The notes: a model not told the origin generated them from the letters alone. 64,000 nucleotides of DNA from Plasmodium brasilianum (GCF_023973825.1 NC_090126.1:124001-188000); one strand, 5' to 3'; shown: positions 1 through 15,200, counted from the stretch's first letter. Numbers and translations are program-made.

Positions 1-2606
1 AAAAATAAAAATGTTCTATCGTTATTATATATTATTAAAAATTACTGTTAGCCACAAATCTGTTATTAAGTATATTTATAAAATTTCTACAATATCAAAC
101 TATATATTTTTGTATAAAATTTGTATAGTATTATAATTTTTAGCTATATACAAATAAAAATTTATAGCTATTTAATGAAAAGTTTTAAAACCTATAAATT
201 TCGTATTTAAGTTCAATTTTAAAAGGTCAAACACATATGTTTAAGAAATACTAATATAATAAAAAATAATAATTTAAGATATAAATAAATCAATTATGAA
301 ATCATTGCATGAAATTCAATAATATCACAATTATTTATAGGCATATAAAATAACAAATAAAAGTGTTATATATCATAAAAATTAAAAATATATAAAAGGA
401 TAATGAAAAAAAATTTAAGTATATTTAAAATTCAATAATTTTTCTGATAGAGATATAATGAAAGATTTCGTAATATACAATTTTTTTAAAATGAATTTTT
501 TTAAGATTTATCACAAATACTAAACATTTATATATAACAAAAAGAAATTTTATAACAACGTAATTATTTTGTATTACATTATTTTTATCCTTTGTAAAAC
601 ATAACACAGTTCTTAATTATTATAATTTATAACATGAAAAAATATTATATTTTTAATAAAAAAAAATAAATAAAATCATGGTCATATTTTAAATAATATT
701 AAATTACTATATTAATTTACAAAAAATAAAGTAGATGTATTTTCATTATATTACATTATTTTTATATATTGCAATAATCATAATGGGACTGTTATAATAT
801 CATTCTAAACATATATCATTTCATCGAACTATATTTTAAGCTATTAAACCAAATTTTCTACATTTAAAATTATATAATATATAAAATATTTAAAAAAAAA
901 CTAACAATTTATAACCTATTTTACGATATAAAATACAATAACGTATATATTTTATTTAATACAATGAAGTCAATGTGTTAATTTATTCACATTCTCAAGT
1001 ATCCTTGGGAATATTTATATTTCTTAATCTTTTTCTTTTATATTTTCTAATATATTACAAATATTTTTTGATTTATTTGCATAATTTATTAAAGAATAAA
1101 TATACATACGTTTTTTGTTATTAATTTATTTTATCTTACATACGTATGTAATTTTTATAGAGTTAAATCAAATTTACATGTGTAACAATATAAATATATA
1201 ACTTGATATCCTCATATTTATCGAAACAACATAACAATAAACAAAATAAATAATATCTTATATAAATATACTATTAAAAATAAAATTACTCTAATAAGTA
1301 ATTAATATTTCTTGAGAATAATGTAATACTTGAATAAATATTATGAATTATATATAAAAAAAAATGAATTTTCTTCTAATTTTATATTATAAAAAAAAAA
1401 AAAGTTATAAATATTAAAGAATAAGCAATAGTCATTATAAGCTATATGTATTTTTATATATCCTTATAATTATATAAAATCATTGCTTGATATATTTATA
1501 GACAACTATAAATTGTATTACAAATATATAAATAAATTATCACTAATTATTAGAGCATTGTGAAAATTAGAAATATATTGTAGATAGTTATAAAGTCATG
1601 TAAATTTCTACATATATATAATTCATCCTTAGAAATTTACAATTAGCATATAAAAAGAGGTATTTCTGCACATTATCTAATAATTTCTAATAAAATTTAA
1701 ATTACCAATATAATTCTAGCACAGCATGAAATGTAAGAATTATATACAGTATATATAACTATAAATTTTTATTGTAAAAAATATTAAATAATTGAAGAAA
1801 AATATAATTAACTCAACAATTAGAAAAGACAATAAAATTATATATGAAATTAATATTTCATTTAATTATAAAGACGTGGTTTCGCATGGTTAATTATTAT
1901 ATATAATACTCAATTATACAGTATATACTTCCATTTATTTTTATAAATTTACAATTATACAATAAAAAAATAATACACATTTATAAATAGATTTTTACGT
2001 TAAAAATGAATATAAAGCATCCTATAAATAATTGTTACAAAATAAGTTCTAATTTTTTTTAAGTTAATATATATTTATGTCAATATAACATAATATTTTG
2101 ACTTTGTCTTATTAAATATAGCGTAAGACACATTTATTTTATTTTAAAACTAACGATAATCGTGTTAAAATTATGTAATCAAATAACAAATTTTAAACAG
2201 AATAACATAAAAAATTGAAACGATCACTTCTTATTTAAAGCACATATTAACATATCTCAAAAAAAATCCATGAACTATACTATTTTATATTAATTTGAAC
2301 GTACACATATATAATATTCGTAATAATCTATCTAAATACATAAATAAAAGTATCACCCAATGATACTTATTATAATTGAAGAAACACTATATAATACATA
2401 TTGAAAAACAATAAAACCTTTAAAATCACAAAAATACTAATAAAATATTTATTTACTACTGTGTATCAAAAATTTTAGCTATTCATGCGTACATTTATGT
2501 AATTTAAGCAATCATTCACAAGTTTATTTAGTAAATAACTATATTATATTTATTTATTTATATTAATTAGTATACAAAAATAAAAATATTTATTTAATCC
2601 ATTCTA
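1..2606. other. AT-rich stretch without a recognised gene
   Basis: Very AT-rich sequence with short poly(A)/poly(T) runs. Short open frames occur by chance and encode Lys/Asn/Ile/Phe-rich peptides with no motif. I see no exon, RNA gene or repeat array here. No telomeric repeat array is present at the window start. Confidence 0.6.
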
Positions 2607-3413
2607 TCATTTCCTCTTTATATTTCTTTTATGTTTTCTAAATTTCATATAAGTAAAAGATGACCATATAATCAATATGAAAAATAATATACCCCCAAAT
2701 GCCACACATATTACTGATATATGTAAATTTTTTCCATCAATAAAACCAACAATTACACCTCCTAATGCTGTTAATAATAAAAACGAGAATACTAATCCAG
2801 GTAAATATATCATTAGTCCCAACTTTTTAATTACTAATTTTTGGTATGTTTTATTAGTAATTGACCGTTTTTTTCTAATAAAATCTATGAAATCAAGTTT
2901 CTTATAAAAACTTCATTCAAAGTGAGATAATTTTTTCTTACCATATATAAAATTACTACGTTTCTTATATTTCATATTGAATTCTTCTTCATATAATGAA
3001 CTTCTTGAGGGTATGTTTTTCCTATTCATCCCCTTTGTTAGATATAATTTTCTCGTCTTTCTCTTCAACATTAAATAACCCTTGTAATGATTTTATAATA
3101 TTTGAATCATTTTCTTCTTCGTATTCTTCTAATAATCGAAAATTTCTTAAATCTAATTTCTTATTATATTTATGCTCTTCCTTCGATATAATAAACATAC
3201 TCTAATAAAAAACGAAAATATTTATTATTTAAATGCATAAATAATATAATTCTCAAAATTAGAATTCATTAAAATAAAAATAGCACAAATAAAAAATACA
3301 TATATCTTTAAATAATATTATCATATCTCATCATTATAAAAATTACATATCCAAGTTGAAAGGACAAACATAACAATTTTAATAAAAAAGATTGACATCA
3401 TTTTTTGTTCCAT
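2607..3413 (-). pseudogene. PEXEL-type exported protein pseudogene (fam-l/fam-m-like)
   Basis: This is a two-exon gene of the Plasmodium exported-protein type (fam-l/fam-m in P. malariae), whose products carry a PEXEL signal and are thought to be sent into the host red cell; their function is unknown. Exon 1 (about 3330-3413) starts MEQK and encodes a hydrophobic leader with FIKI and TWICNF. The intron is about 3202-3329 with a TTATTAG acceptor. Exon 2 contains RLLEE, which fits the PEXEL pattern RxLxE, about 20 codons in. The C-terminus has two hydrophobic spans and a basic tail (ending near RKHKRNIKRK). Lesions seen: a TAG after ISNKGDE that needs a frame change to continue, a TGA after LSHFE, and a GA where GT is expected at the exon 1 donor, judged by alignment to the copy at 20361-21140. 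The last 71 codons (2607-2822) are open. Family assignment rests on recall of the family pattern; decay is read directly. Confidence 0.8.
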
Positions 3414-6400
3414 GTTATATATTTTTAAAATTTTAATATATTCATTAGAAAAAGAACAAGCAATGTTATAATATTTTTTTAATTATAACAAATACTATTA
3501 TATTAATTTTATTAATTTTTTATTTATTTATAATAACATAATAAAATATATATAACAAAATGTTTTTTACAAAAGACACCAAGAATTGAAACTTTTTAAA
3601 TATGTTATATGATTATTATCTTAATGTTATTTATAAAAAATTATTTTTAATAAAAATAATATAATTTATATTTATTCCAAATTATTAAAAATATAGAATT
3701 TAAAATTATTCAATATAGTACAAAAATTAAATAATTTGATTTTTATTAATTTTCAATGTATAAAAGATATATGTGTTTTCTTAATGTTTATAAATATTCA
3801 AATAATACAAAATATAGAATATGTAGAACGCAAATTAGGCATTTCTGTATAAAATAAAAATTTGATATCTAATTTTAATGATGATTTCTTATTAATAATT
3901 TTAATTTCATAAATACTATACTGTCTAAAAAGTTATTTTTAATAAAATATTATTACAACTATATAATAATTGTGATAATATATAAAAATAAAAATATTCC
4001 GTACAACACTACATGATATAACATTTATAGTGTTCCATTAGTTTCCTCGTATATAATATGTGTTCTTTTATCATCCATAATATATTTAAATAATCTAATG
4101 TATAATATTATTCTTAATTTATAAATTAAAATGTGTTTTAAAGATTAGCAAAGGCTAATTTAACATTCTGATGAGATAGATAGTTTTTAAAAATTATAAT
4201 TTTAATTAGCTTAATGTATAAAATTATTTCTAAATGAAAATTTTCAAATTCATTTTTTTTTTTTTTTAATTAAATTTTTATATCTAGAATAAATATAAAT
4301 ATATTAGAAAGAAAAAAAAGCAGTAAAGTATTATTAATATATTAACCTAGAATTTTCCATTCACATAAAAATGAAATAAGAATTCTGTTATTCTATATTT
4401 TATAATGTAATATAAATTAGTCTATATGACAGTGAATTAATCGTTATTATGTAAAAAATAAATAAGCTATTTTTTCTTTAAACTTATTGTTCTTATAAAT
4501 TTTTTATAATAAATACCTATAATTATTCTGATGTAAATTATTAATTAAATTTCCCTTTTAATAACTACTAATGGTATTTTTTATCACAAAAACTATATTA
4601 AAATTTTTATTCTTAAAATATATTCGCAATAATATTTATTAAGTATAGAAATAAAATTGTATATTTATAGGGTTAATATAAATATGTTAAAATAATTCTA
4701 TAACTAACACCTATATATAAAACTTAAATGGTTGATCCATATATAATTAATATATATAATATTCACTAACTATAGTATAGATATATGAATAATGTATCTT
4801 ATACATATTTGTATTAAGAATTATGTACTATTCAAACAATATCAATACTTGTTCCTAATTTCCGTTTTGTAATAATAAATCATAATAGAAAATTGATTAT
4901 TGTACAATAGAGGTCTCTATATCTACAAAATATTACATATTTATCAAAATTAAGGACAAAATAGTTCTTATTAATTATAGTATTTATTGCTATCATTAAT
5001 TCAAAAAATTTGAAATTAAAAGGAAAAATGCAAATGAAAAATAATTAATATATATATAAAAGTGACTTTACAAAAATAATTATGATTCTCTCGCAACTAT
5101 TAACAATTATATTGTAGTGCTATTTTTTCCCCCAATAATTTCATTTCTGATACAACGTGAATTAGTTTGTAATTAGTAAATATAACTTATTTTAAGAAAG
5201 GATAATTATAAAACATATAAACGAGGATACAAACTAAATGAATAAAACCTTTTTTTTCCTTTATTATAATATTTTTTTTATTACGTATAATATTATATCA
5301 TATAATATTTATTCATTTTTTTACAATAATAATATATATCGTTTGTATTATAAGTAAAATTGAATCAAGCTAATAAAAATATCTTTAGGAATATCATTTT
5401 ATAATATAAAGATAAAATTATATTCACAGTGCTTTATTATTCATATATTCCGGAACTGTAACTTATAAAAAATTAGAAAACAAATTTTATATATAGCATA
5501 ATATTTTAAATGTAATATATTAAAAGTAATATTACAAGAATAAAAAAAAATATATAAAAAATATGGGTGTATAAAGTAAAGTAAATGAATTTAAATAATA
5601 ATTTTAAAGTTCATAAAACAAATATATATCATATAAGATAAACAATATTACATTTTTTATGTTATATATTAATATTTATCAATACATTTATAAAATGCAC
5701 CGACAAATAAAAGTATTTCCCACAATTTTTTGATTTCCAATTATCTTTTTATTATATTATTTTTAAGTTCATATTGAATTTCTTTATAAATTTTTTTTTT
5801 ATTTTATTTTTACTTTTCCATAACCGTAAAATTAAAAAAAAAAAATTTTTTATATTGAATATCTGAATAATAAAAAATTACATATTTAACAATTTCTTAT
5901 AAAACATCAATTAAAATTTTATTTATAATTATGTCAATTAATAAAAGTAAGATATAATTTTTTAAGGACAATGTGTTTAATTTTCTTGTGCGATATTTAT
6001 TTTTATCATGATGCTTTTTATTTGACGCAAATAATTTTACTAAAATATTTAATTATGAACTTTTTTTAATTTTTCTATTATAATTATAATATATTAGTCT
6101 TATAATTAACATATAATAATAAAATATTTAAACAAATAATTTTAATATGCAACTTTCCCTTTTTATGTATTTAATAAATGTATTATAAAATACAGAAATA
6201 ATATAATTAATATACTTAGTTTTAGACATTTAAAATTAGTTTTACAATAATGGAATATTATTTTATCCAAAAAATTATGTAAAATAATAATACGCATATT
6301 TTATAGGAAATACATCATGTTTCTTTGTGGATGATAATATAATTTTTAGTCATTATTTGATATTTATAAATATTTGTTTTACAAAAATAAATTAATCTGT

Positions 6401-6812
6401 GGATTTTTATTTTATGTGTTCTATCAAGTTTACATTCTAAGGTATACATAAACTTAATTTATATACTAATTTACTTTTTTCATATGAAATAATTAAAGTC
6501 AAAACTTAAGATTCATTTTTATATTAACTATAACCATAATATAACTTTTCTATATGAAGAATTGACAAAGCATATAATTTAGTAATTTAAGCATATCATG
6601 CATATAATTAAAAAATATATACATATATTTTCTGAATATATTTTTGCAATATATAGTGTATTAGAGCCTTAAATTATTATCAAATATTAAAATAATGTTT
6701 ATTTCATTACATATAAGACATAATATTAGCATATATTCTAATTAAAATTATTTATTTATTTTTTTTTAAATAAAAAAAAGAAGTTTTACACAAAAAATAA
6801 AAATATTATATT

Positions 6813-6860
<48 letters not shown>

Positions 6861-7545
6861 CAAAAAAATATACTCAAATAAATATTAAAAGAACAATAAA
6901 AAAATGTTATATTTCAAATATATCTCATCTTTTTGTTTCCCCTATCTTTGGTAGTGAAGAAAAATGTTTTTCCTCTCACAAATTTACATAGTTATTAGTA
7001 TTTTATATATAAATCAGTTCATATTCTGTATAACACTAAAGTAATATATCTCATTCTACTTGATGTACTGCATTAAATCTTTACTTGTCTAAATTCATAT
7101 AAGTACATCTGGAGCTACATTATAATAGATGTTGTAGGTTTATACGATTTAAATTATTATTATATTTTTTTTTCGTTTTTTTAATTTTACATATACACTA
7201 TCAAAGTGTAGTAAACTAATATAAAAACAAAAATATAAAACATACATGTAAATAGAAATATATATATATATTTATTAATTTCCTTATGATAAAATTTTAT
7301 AAGAATAAATTATAAATACCCGCATAAAATATTCACCATTATAAATGAATTTCATCCATAGATTGTGAAAAACGAAAAATATGAAAAAACTTCCAATTAA
7401 TGCAAAAGGAAAGAAATCTGATAACAATAAAAAAACACATTTATTTTTTACATATTTTTACCATTCTTTTTCAACTTTTTGATATAATTTCACAATTAAT
7501 AGTTAATTCTTTAAATATGTTGTCTTCATTTCATTGGATTCTTCT
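3414..7545. other. AT-rich stretch without a recognised gene
   Basis: No exon with family resemblance was seen on either strand. It holds the 38-base poly(A) run listed separately and short tracts such as poly(T) near 4253-4268. The open frame at 7400-7600 (plus) lies opposite PIR-derived sequence and looks like chance. Confidence 0.55.
6821..6858 (+). repeat. poly(A) homopolymer, 38 bases
   Basis: An uninterrupted run of 38 A follows ATTAT and is followed by GACAAAAAAA. Long A tracts are normal in Plasmodium intergenic DNA. No coding sequence or target-site duplication suggests a processed retrocopy. Confidence 0.9.
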
Positions 7546-8059
7546 TTATAAACTATTTTTGGTAAGACTTCTTTGGAAAAACAAATATATTTTAAAGTAA
7601 TTTTTTCAGATATTCTACTGATCATCAGAATGATTAAAAAATATATAACTCCTCTGGTTATGCTTTTAATATATATCATTAATGTTACAGAAATATAAGC
7701 AATAATTTTAGTAATTTCTTTCACTTTCTCTTATACATTCAATGCTACTACCATACTGTTTTAAGTAATCATACAAATTTTTCATTGTCTTCCATACTCT
7801 AAAACTAAAATTAGTGTTATATTAATATTTACAACCATTAAAAATTTGTTTATCAATAATATAATAGACTACTTTTAAAATTTTACGAACAAATGTTTGG
7901 TCATAATTATCATAATTAATAGTTTTAAACCTTACAATATTTGTTTATTCACACGGTGAGATATCCTCATTTTCATTACAAATTCCTTAATTCTCCATTT
8001 CTAGTAAATTTCTTACATTTTTTTTTTACAGGTACCACATATTCCATGGTATTTATTTT
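7546..8059 (-). pseudogene. PIR-family surface protein pseudogene (fragment)
   Basis: PIR proteins are a large variant family expressed in infected cells. Reading the minus strand from an acceptor (GTTTTAG, exon from 8059), I see CKKFTRN, then DQTFVRKILKVVYYI, then WKTMKNLYDYLKQYG, then CNINDIY, then KNYFK. This is the order expected across the PIR globular domain: the first Cys region, the F-V-L-K-V-V-Y helix, the W-K-L-Y-D-Y motif, and the Cys-rich region before the linker. The frame runs from about 7964 to 7546 with several in-frame stops (among them TAA after GCKY, TAA after RNY, TAG after DDQ, and TGA after NI where a Cys is usual). Upstream stops also occur near 7995 and 7970. No membrane exon was found downstream. 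The 73-codon open frame at 7503-7724 on the same strand is a different, chance frame of this region. Confidence 0.75.
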
Positions 8060-8360
8060 CTAAAACATTAATATCTTTAGAGTATTTAATTTAAATAGTG
8101 GTAGTATGTTATAGACTCAGAAAATTATACGCTACATATGAAGATAAAAAATAAATTCCTAAACATTCAACAAAAAAACAAAATAAAAAAAATATGTATT
8201 AGTATATTTTGATGTTTGTAATCCCAAAATGCTATTTACTATATCAAGGAAAAAATATACAATTAATTGGTTATAAGAATAATTTTAATTAAAGAATTTT
8301 TCTTCAAATTGTTACGATTTCAGAAGCTCCATTAGTTTTAAACAATATTCTAATTTTACA

Positions 8361-9253
8361 TTATTCACGCACATCCACAGGTTTAATAGGCTCTAGTTCC
8401 TTTAATGTGTATATAGTTTCATTATTAGTATTGAACACAAAATCAAAACAAATACTCAAGAATTGAAAACGCACGTAACGTAACTTATCCCTTATTATTT
8501 TTCCATTAAAATACATATCTACTTTACATACATGTGAATCATTATCATTTTTCATTTCTTGTTAAATACAAAAAAATGGCTTATTTTATAGGAATCATTT
8601 TTGTCAATGGAATACTTACTATTTTTCTTTACACTTTTTTTACATTCATAATATTCTATAAAATTGGATAATTTTTTCTTATTTTTTAGTATCTCATTAT
8701 TCAAAACTATTTTAACTTATAAGAACGTTCTTTATAATTATTCTTAACAGAAGTTCCATTTACAATTTCTTCCATAAATTATGAATTACACTAATATTTC
8801 TGATATTATAATTATTGTCTCTTAATATTTTATATAACCCACTGTTCAAATAATCACAGCATGTGCTATAACTTCTATGAGCATACTGTAAGACCACTAA
8901 AAACTTATAACTCCGTACTAATATAATTCATTACTGCAACAAAGTTAAAGCAACATAGGGTTATTTGAATTACCACATTTTTCAGAAGTATCTAAAATAT
9001 AAGTAGCAATATTAAAATGATAATAAAACTTATATAAATCTCATTTATTATAATAAAAAATTTGTCAATTAGTGGAATTGTTAAAATTTGTACATATATT
9101 AATGAAGATTTTAAGGAATGAATTTGTTTATTCTGGTGAATGAGAAATGAAACTATTCAAGTTTTTTATGGAAACTGTTTATTTAATTAAAATATAAAAA
9201 TTTACCTCATCAGTTATAAACTCAAGGGTACTATCCTGAATTTATGTTTCCAT
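8361..9253 (-). pseudogene. PIR-family surface protein pseudogene (two exons)
   Basis: Exon 1 (9206-9253) is 16 codons: ATG, a stop at codon 4, then a reading that ends STLEFITDE at a GTAAAT donor. Exon 2 begins at 8991 after a TATTTTAG acceptor. It gives TSEKCGNSNN, later CCDYLNSGLYKIL (the PIR C-x-Y-L-N-Y-W-L-Y region), ISVIHNLWKKL, then KNKKKLSNFIEYYE (the W/L-K-K-L-x-x-F/Y-x-x-Y region), and finally CFDFVFNTNN and LKELEPIKP close to the usual C-x-Y-F-x-C and LL-x-x-L region. At least three frame changes and several stops are needed to join these segments, so it is dead. The final 64 codons (8361-8555) are open but do not form an independent gene. It lies about 300 bp upstream of another PIR remnant on the same strand, suggesting a small tandem PIR cluster. 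Confidence 0.7.
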
Positions 9254-12200
9254 CTTAATTAAATGGCATAAAAAGTTTTATAAGGGGTTATTTAAGTCTA
9301 TATGAATAAAAGGAGTACATAATTTTTTTGTATAATTATATATATTTTATTTTTAACTATTTGCAAATAAATAAAGAAGAGTTTCTACGCAATATCTTCT
9401 TCGTAGTCATCTATTATGGTTAAATAATGATAATAATACCTCTCATATGATATAATATGTGTAAATTTTATCTACAAAAAATTAACATGAAGTTTTTGGC
9501 TGCAGAATAGTATTTAAAAAATAATTCTATATACTGAAATAGCATTTTTCAAAAATTTAAAACTCAAATTATTACACAATCCTATTATTTTGTTGAATAA
9601 TATAACAAATTAGCTTTTTATACATATTAATCTATATATATTATTTTTTGTATAAAAATATTCATTTGTATTTTTTGTTATTTTAATATATTACTTTTAG
9701 ATAATCTTCGATTATTAAATTATTCATTTGTTATTAACAATTATTTGTATTTTAAGATAAACGCTATGCAGATGAAACTGTTCTAGAATAATTATCACTC
9801 ATTATAAAAATATTTTTTTTATACAGTATCATTAACTTAAGACATACTGCATAAGTAAAAATTTTTTCAAAATATAAGGAATACATTTTTTAAAAGTAAT
9901 TGAAATGCACAAAAATTAATATCTATTTTCTCTAGTAAAAGATATCAATATTTGAAAATTCCGCTTAATTACAAAAGTGTTATTTGAAAAATAGTCTATA
10001 ACTTATCATTGCTTAAATGTTCATTCTTTGTCCATATAATTTAACATACACGATCTAAATATTCTATTTCATCATAGATTACACCTTTCTAGATATTGTG
10101 TGTACATTCTATATAATTTTTATTATTAAAGAATATACATAAATAAGAAAATAATAAAAGAACATGACAAATTATTTTGTAAAAAATTTTTTCAAAAATG
10201 AGCAATTAAATGTAATAAAATGGCAAGAAATAACTGCTCCCTCCTTAATTACATATTTATAATTCTGTATAAACTTGTCTTTTTTTGTTTATACTTATAT
10301 AATGATAACCTCAAAATAGAGTTCTACAGAAAAAATGAAGAATTAACTATATATATATCACGCTTGCACTTAAAAATTTTTTTAATCAAAAAAAATCTTT
10401 CGATTTAATTTACAGTATTCGTATTCCTTGGTGTTTTTTTCATTTTACAAATTATATAAAAAATCAGATACAAACATAACCTAAAAATGGAACAAAAATT
10501 AATAATGAAATTTAAAAATATGACAAATCTATATTATAAATTCAACATGTTCTTGTTATAAGCATAAAACTATAATTCCTCTTATATATAGTATTTTACC
10601 AATATTTAAATAAATATACAACACTATCACGTTACTTAATAAATAACATATTTCAATATATACATTATAATTACATTTTTATGTATTTCATTAGTTGTAA
10701 ATATAGATTAGAGTATACACTATTCAAGTTTTTTAGCTATATTTATTAGAAATAACGATGATTGTGGTGAATCCATATAAATTATTAAATATATATGTTT
10801 CATTACTATTAGTTGAATTTTTTTTGTTCTTCATGTAATTAAAATATTTTTATAACTTATATTTTATATATCTCCCCTTTGAAATATTTTCAACCTAGTA
10901 TAAATATTCGAATATAAAAACATAATTCATTCCCCCCAAATGTGTCTCACCTAATAAATTAGCCTTTTTCCTCTTACATTTAACATTTTTATTATATATT
11001 TCTAATTAATTTTTTTTCAACATAAATACTCTAAATAAGAATTAAGGTGTTTCTATACTTTCGCATAATATAGTGATTTACCCTTCATTTTGAACAGTAA
11101 TTAGTATCCCTTGAATAACCCTATTTGTATGAGCTTCTATTTCTGTAGAAGATAGATTTATAATATCTTAGAAATTTTTTAAAATACTTGTTTAACAAAA
11201 ATTATTGTCCTCTTTTAGTTTTCATGGGTGAATTATATAAATTTAATGAACATATTCGGCAAATTTACTTTATTTTAAATGTGTTTAATAAAATGTGCAA
11301 ACACACAATTCATCCTTTGGAAATTATTAAAGAATTAACAAAATTATAATATATATATAAATATATATTTTTATTGATAATTTATATATTACATTTAAAT
11401 AGGAATAGGACACTCAAATTAAAGTACATAATAGTTTGTATCAATTCAACAGAAATTTAACTTTTACTGTCTTTTGAAAGATAGTTTTACGGATAAAGAT
11501 ATTAGTAAATTAAACCTATTTATAAAACTCAGATCACAATATATTTATACAATATTTAACTATAAAAAATTTATAATAAATATATTGTTAATACTTATTC
11601 ATTTCAATTCAGAGATCTCTCTTTATGTATTTAATAAGTACCCCTTAAGAAAAGAAAATGTATTATAAAGCTATATTAATTTTTGTACAAGAGCGTTTTC
11701 GTAATAATGATAATATAATATTAATTTATATAATAACTTCTAAATAAAAAGTTATATTGTAGATATGAGAAAGAATTTTTTAACATATTAATTTTTTCGC
11801 ACACTATGCATTTTATTTTATCTTTAATTCATTGGAACAAATATATATAATTTAAAATATACTTCTCTATAAAAATGAATATAACTCAAAGTATCCACTA
11901 CTTTCATTATCTTTCTAATTTTTTTTTTCTGATCTTTCTTCTACTTGTTCTTTCATATTTTTGATGCATATATATTTCCTTAATACGGTAATTCTTATAT
12001 ATAAAGAAATATACGTCATATTACTATATTTTTTTTAATAAATTTTTAAATATATTGCGGATTCAATGTACTTAAAATATTCTTACATAATCCAATATAG
12101 ATAACTTTTGCAGAATTCTCAATTTGTGGGAAATATATATACGTAAGAAAAAGGACAAATTGGGGAACTTTTATAGCATTTCGCCAAAGGCATCACTGAT

Positions 12201-15200
12201 TAAACAAAAATTAAAAAGTTATTAATACACTTTAGAAAAATAATTTAAAAATAATTCAAAAATATAAAATTATAAATTCAACAGATTTTTAATGTGTCGA
12301 AAAATAACATAAAAATATGTTTGATATCAAATAAATAATAATAATTTGAGGGAATAAAATTTTTATTAATATTCAATAGATATATACACAACGTGTAAAT
12401 TTTTCAATTGTCATTTTTTCTTACTAATAAAATATATCATTTATTATTCCAAAATTTACAATCATCCTTTTTTTCATTTTTATAAAAAGATAAATATACG
12501 TTCGTTCTTTTTTCAAAATATTTTACCTCATTTTTAATACAAATTTATATATTATGAATTTTAACCAAACTTCCTAGTATATTTACTCTACATAATTTGT
12601 ACTAATTCTTTTGTATAAATTAATATTTATAATATTAATATTAGCATAACTACTATGTACAACTACTAATTCAACTTTAGACATAACAAAACACTTATAT
12701 ATTTTACTAATTCGTTTTTAATATTCTCAAGGGTTCATGATAATTTTATAATTATATATATATCGGATATTACTTTACTTATTAATCATGCTATACAAAA
12801 TAATGAAATAATAAAATTTCATAATTAACGTGATATCTATTAGCAGTTCTACATTTTACTCTAGCATAAACACTCTCAAAGTAATTTTAAAATGTTTTTA
12901 TATGATATGTTTCCTTTATACACTTATTAAATTACTAGTAAACACACCTATAAATGGTTCACTATGTAACTATTATTTTTATGCATTTACGAGGGCTGTT
13001 AAATATCTACTACAACAGCAAATCATTATGCATAAATAAAAAATTTTATGTGATATAATAAATTCAGTTTCTGTAATAAAATGCAACATACCTCAATATT
13101 CAATATACTATGCTGATTACCTTTTAATAATATAAAAATATTGTTAAATGTAAAAGAAATAGATGTCATAATTAACTTCTCAATAAAATAATTTCTAACT
13201 TAACTATTACTATATTGAAAATTATATGTATTTAATACTTATGGTATTAGCCTCTCCATAGTATATTATTCTATTGTCCCATAGAAAAAAACATATATCA
13301 AAATAGAATCATTCACTTTTTACTTTTTTATTTATGGAGTTCTATTAAATATAAAGGAATATTATAGTTATAAATTTTTATTTTTAATTTTTTTTAAGAG
13401 TCTTTCTTTATTTTTAGGAGAATAAGAAAAAGATACCATAAATCATTATGCTTTATATTATACTACACTTGCATTAGTAATTCTCAATTAGAAGGTGGTA
13501 TGGAATAAATAACATTTATAAAGGATTCAATTATTTATTATATTACTTATAAATTGCTAATAGGTAGAACAATTATTATTGATGATATATGAAATATTAC
13601 TAAAAAAAACAACCATATAGTAAATCATGGGAATTATATAACAAATACTATATACAAAATTATTATTTATTTGTTGTGTTATGATATTTTATAAAAGTAT
13701 ATTTTATTATATTATCATACTCTTTCTTCATTAAAACATGTTATTAATTATCCTTTAATGTACTGTGCAATTTTTATGTAATTATTCACTTTCATATTAA
13801 ATAATCTAATATTTACTTTTAAAATATAAAATCTTTTTTACATTGTTATGCATATTTCAACATTCATAAATAGTTGTTCGGTAACAATATTTTCTATATT
13901 ATTATACTTCCTTTTAGTAAAAATTTTTTTTTGTTTAAATGATCTTTTAACGTTATTCCAAAAATATTAATTAAATTTTTTTAAAATTACAATTCTTATG
14001 ATATATTCATAAATAAAAAATAATTATATTAGTACATTTTACTATTATAGCATAAAATATTCCTTTTATGGAAATATAATAAAAAAAAATTATACAAGGA
14101 AACATTTATTTCGTTTTCTTTATTTTAAATTCATTAGAATTCATACAAAATAAAGAGATATATAATTATCTTTTCCAAGAGTATTTCTTTATATTTATTC
14201 TTAATTTACGATATCAGAATTATTCATTCAGAAAAAAAGGAAAATAATAAAAATATCTAAATAACGTTTCTTTTAATTAAACAAAGTGTGTCGCAATAAT
14301 GCCATGAATAAAAATGCATTCTACTGAAATTTTATTAATTGAAAAAAAATTGGAAAAAAAACATAAAATATGAAGCAAAAAAAAAAAATAAAAAAATGCA
14401 AAAATAAATAGCATATAAAATTTCCAAAAATTCAAAGATGAAGCAAAAAAGAGAATAAAAATAATAGAAGAATTAGAAGAATAAAAAATAATATTACAAA
14501 AGCTCAAAAAATAATTTAAAAAGATTCTTGAAAAAAATTGTAAAAGAATATAAGGAAAATATAGTCCATTTTAAATGTTAAAAAGTTCTTTTGACTTATT
14601 AGTTTCCTTTATATAATTGTCATTTATGTTTAAACTTAATATAAGTTTGAGTTCTATATTTTAATTATTTATTTTTGTATTTTTTTCTAATTTAATTCTT
14701 TTCTTCATTTCTATATCAGTATATTTAATATAATAATATAATTATACAGTATAATATTTTAATAAAAAAAAAAATAAGTATCATAAGAATTTTCATGCAG
14801 TGTGCTCCATTTATTAATAAAACATATATAGCACATATTAATGATATTTCTACATGCTGAATAGAAACAAATGAGATAAGCTATGATAACACTTGAAGTT
14901 TTGCTTATCTATCTATACATATATTTAGATTATGTTTTACAGTAATTTTATATATTATTATTATTTATATTTTAAAACTAGATACTTAAGAAAAAAATAA
15001 TAATAATAAAAAAAATTAAAAATATTATTAAAATTATTATAAGGGGATACATGTAAATAAATAAATATTTAGTTATAAGCATAGATATAAACATTTCTCT
15101 ATAAAAAAGTTATAATCTAAAAAATTAATTCTTTGTAAAAATTATAATTTTTAATTGTTTTTATATATACTTTTTTAATTTAAAAATTTTTATATTATTA

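Noticed and set aside
6821..6858. Poly(A) tail of a retrotransposed copy
   Set aside because: No coding sequence upstream and no target-site duplication. Long A tracts are common throughout the window.
7503..7724. 73-codon frame with a hydrophobic segment (minus)
   Set aside because: Another minus-strand frame over the same bases shows the PIR motif order, so this one is a shadow despite being open.
14277..14507. Phe-rich 76-codon frame (minus)
   Set aside because: Product of an A-rich plus strand; almost half the residues are Phe/Ile, with no exon structure.
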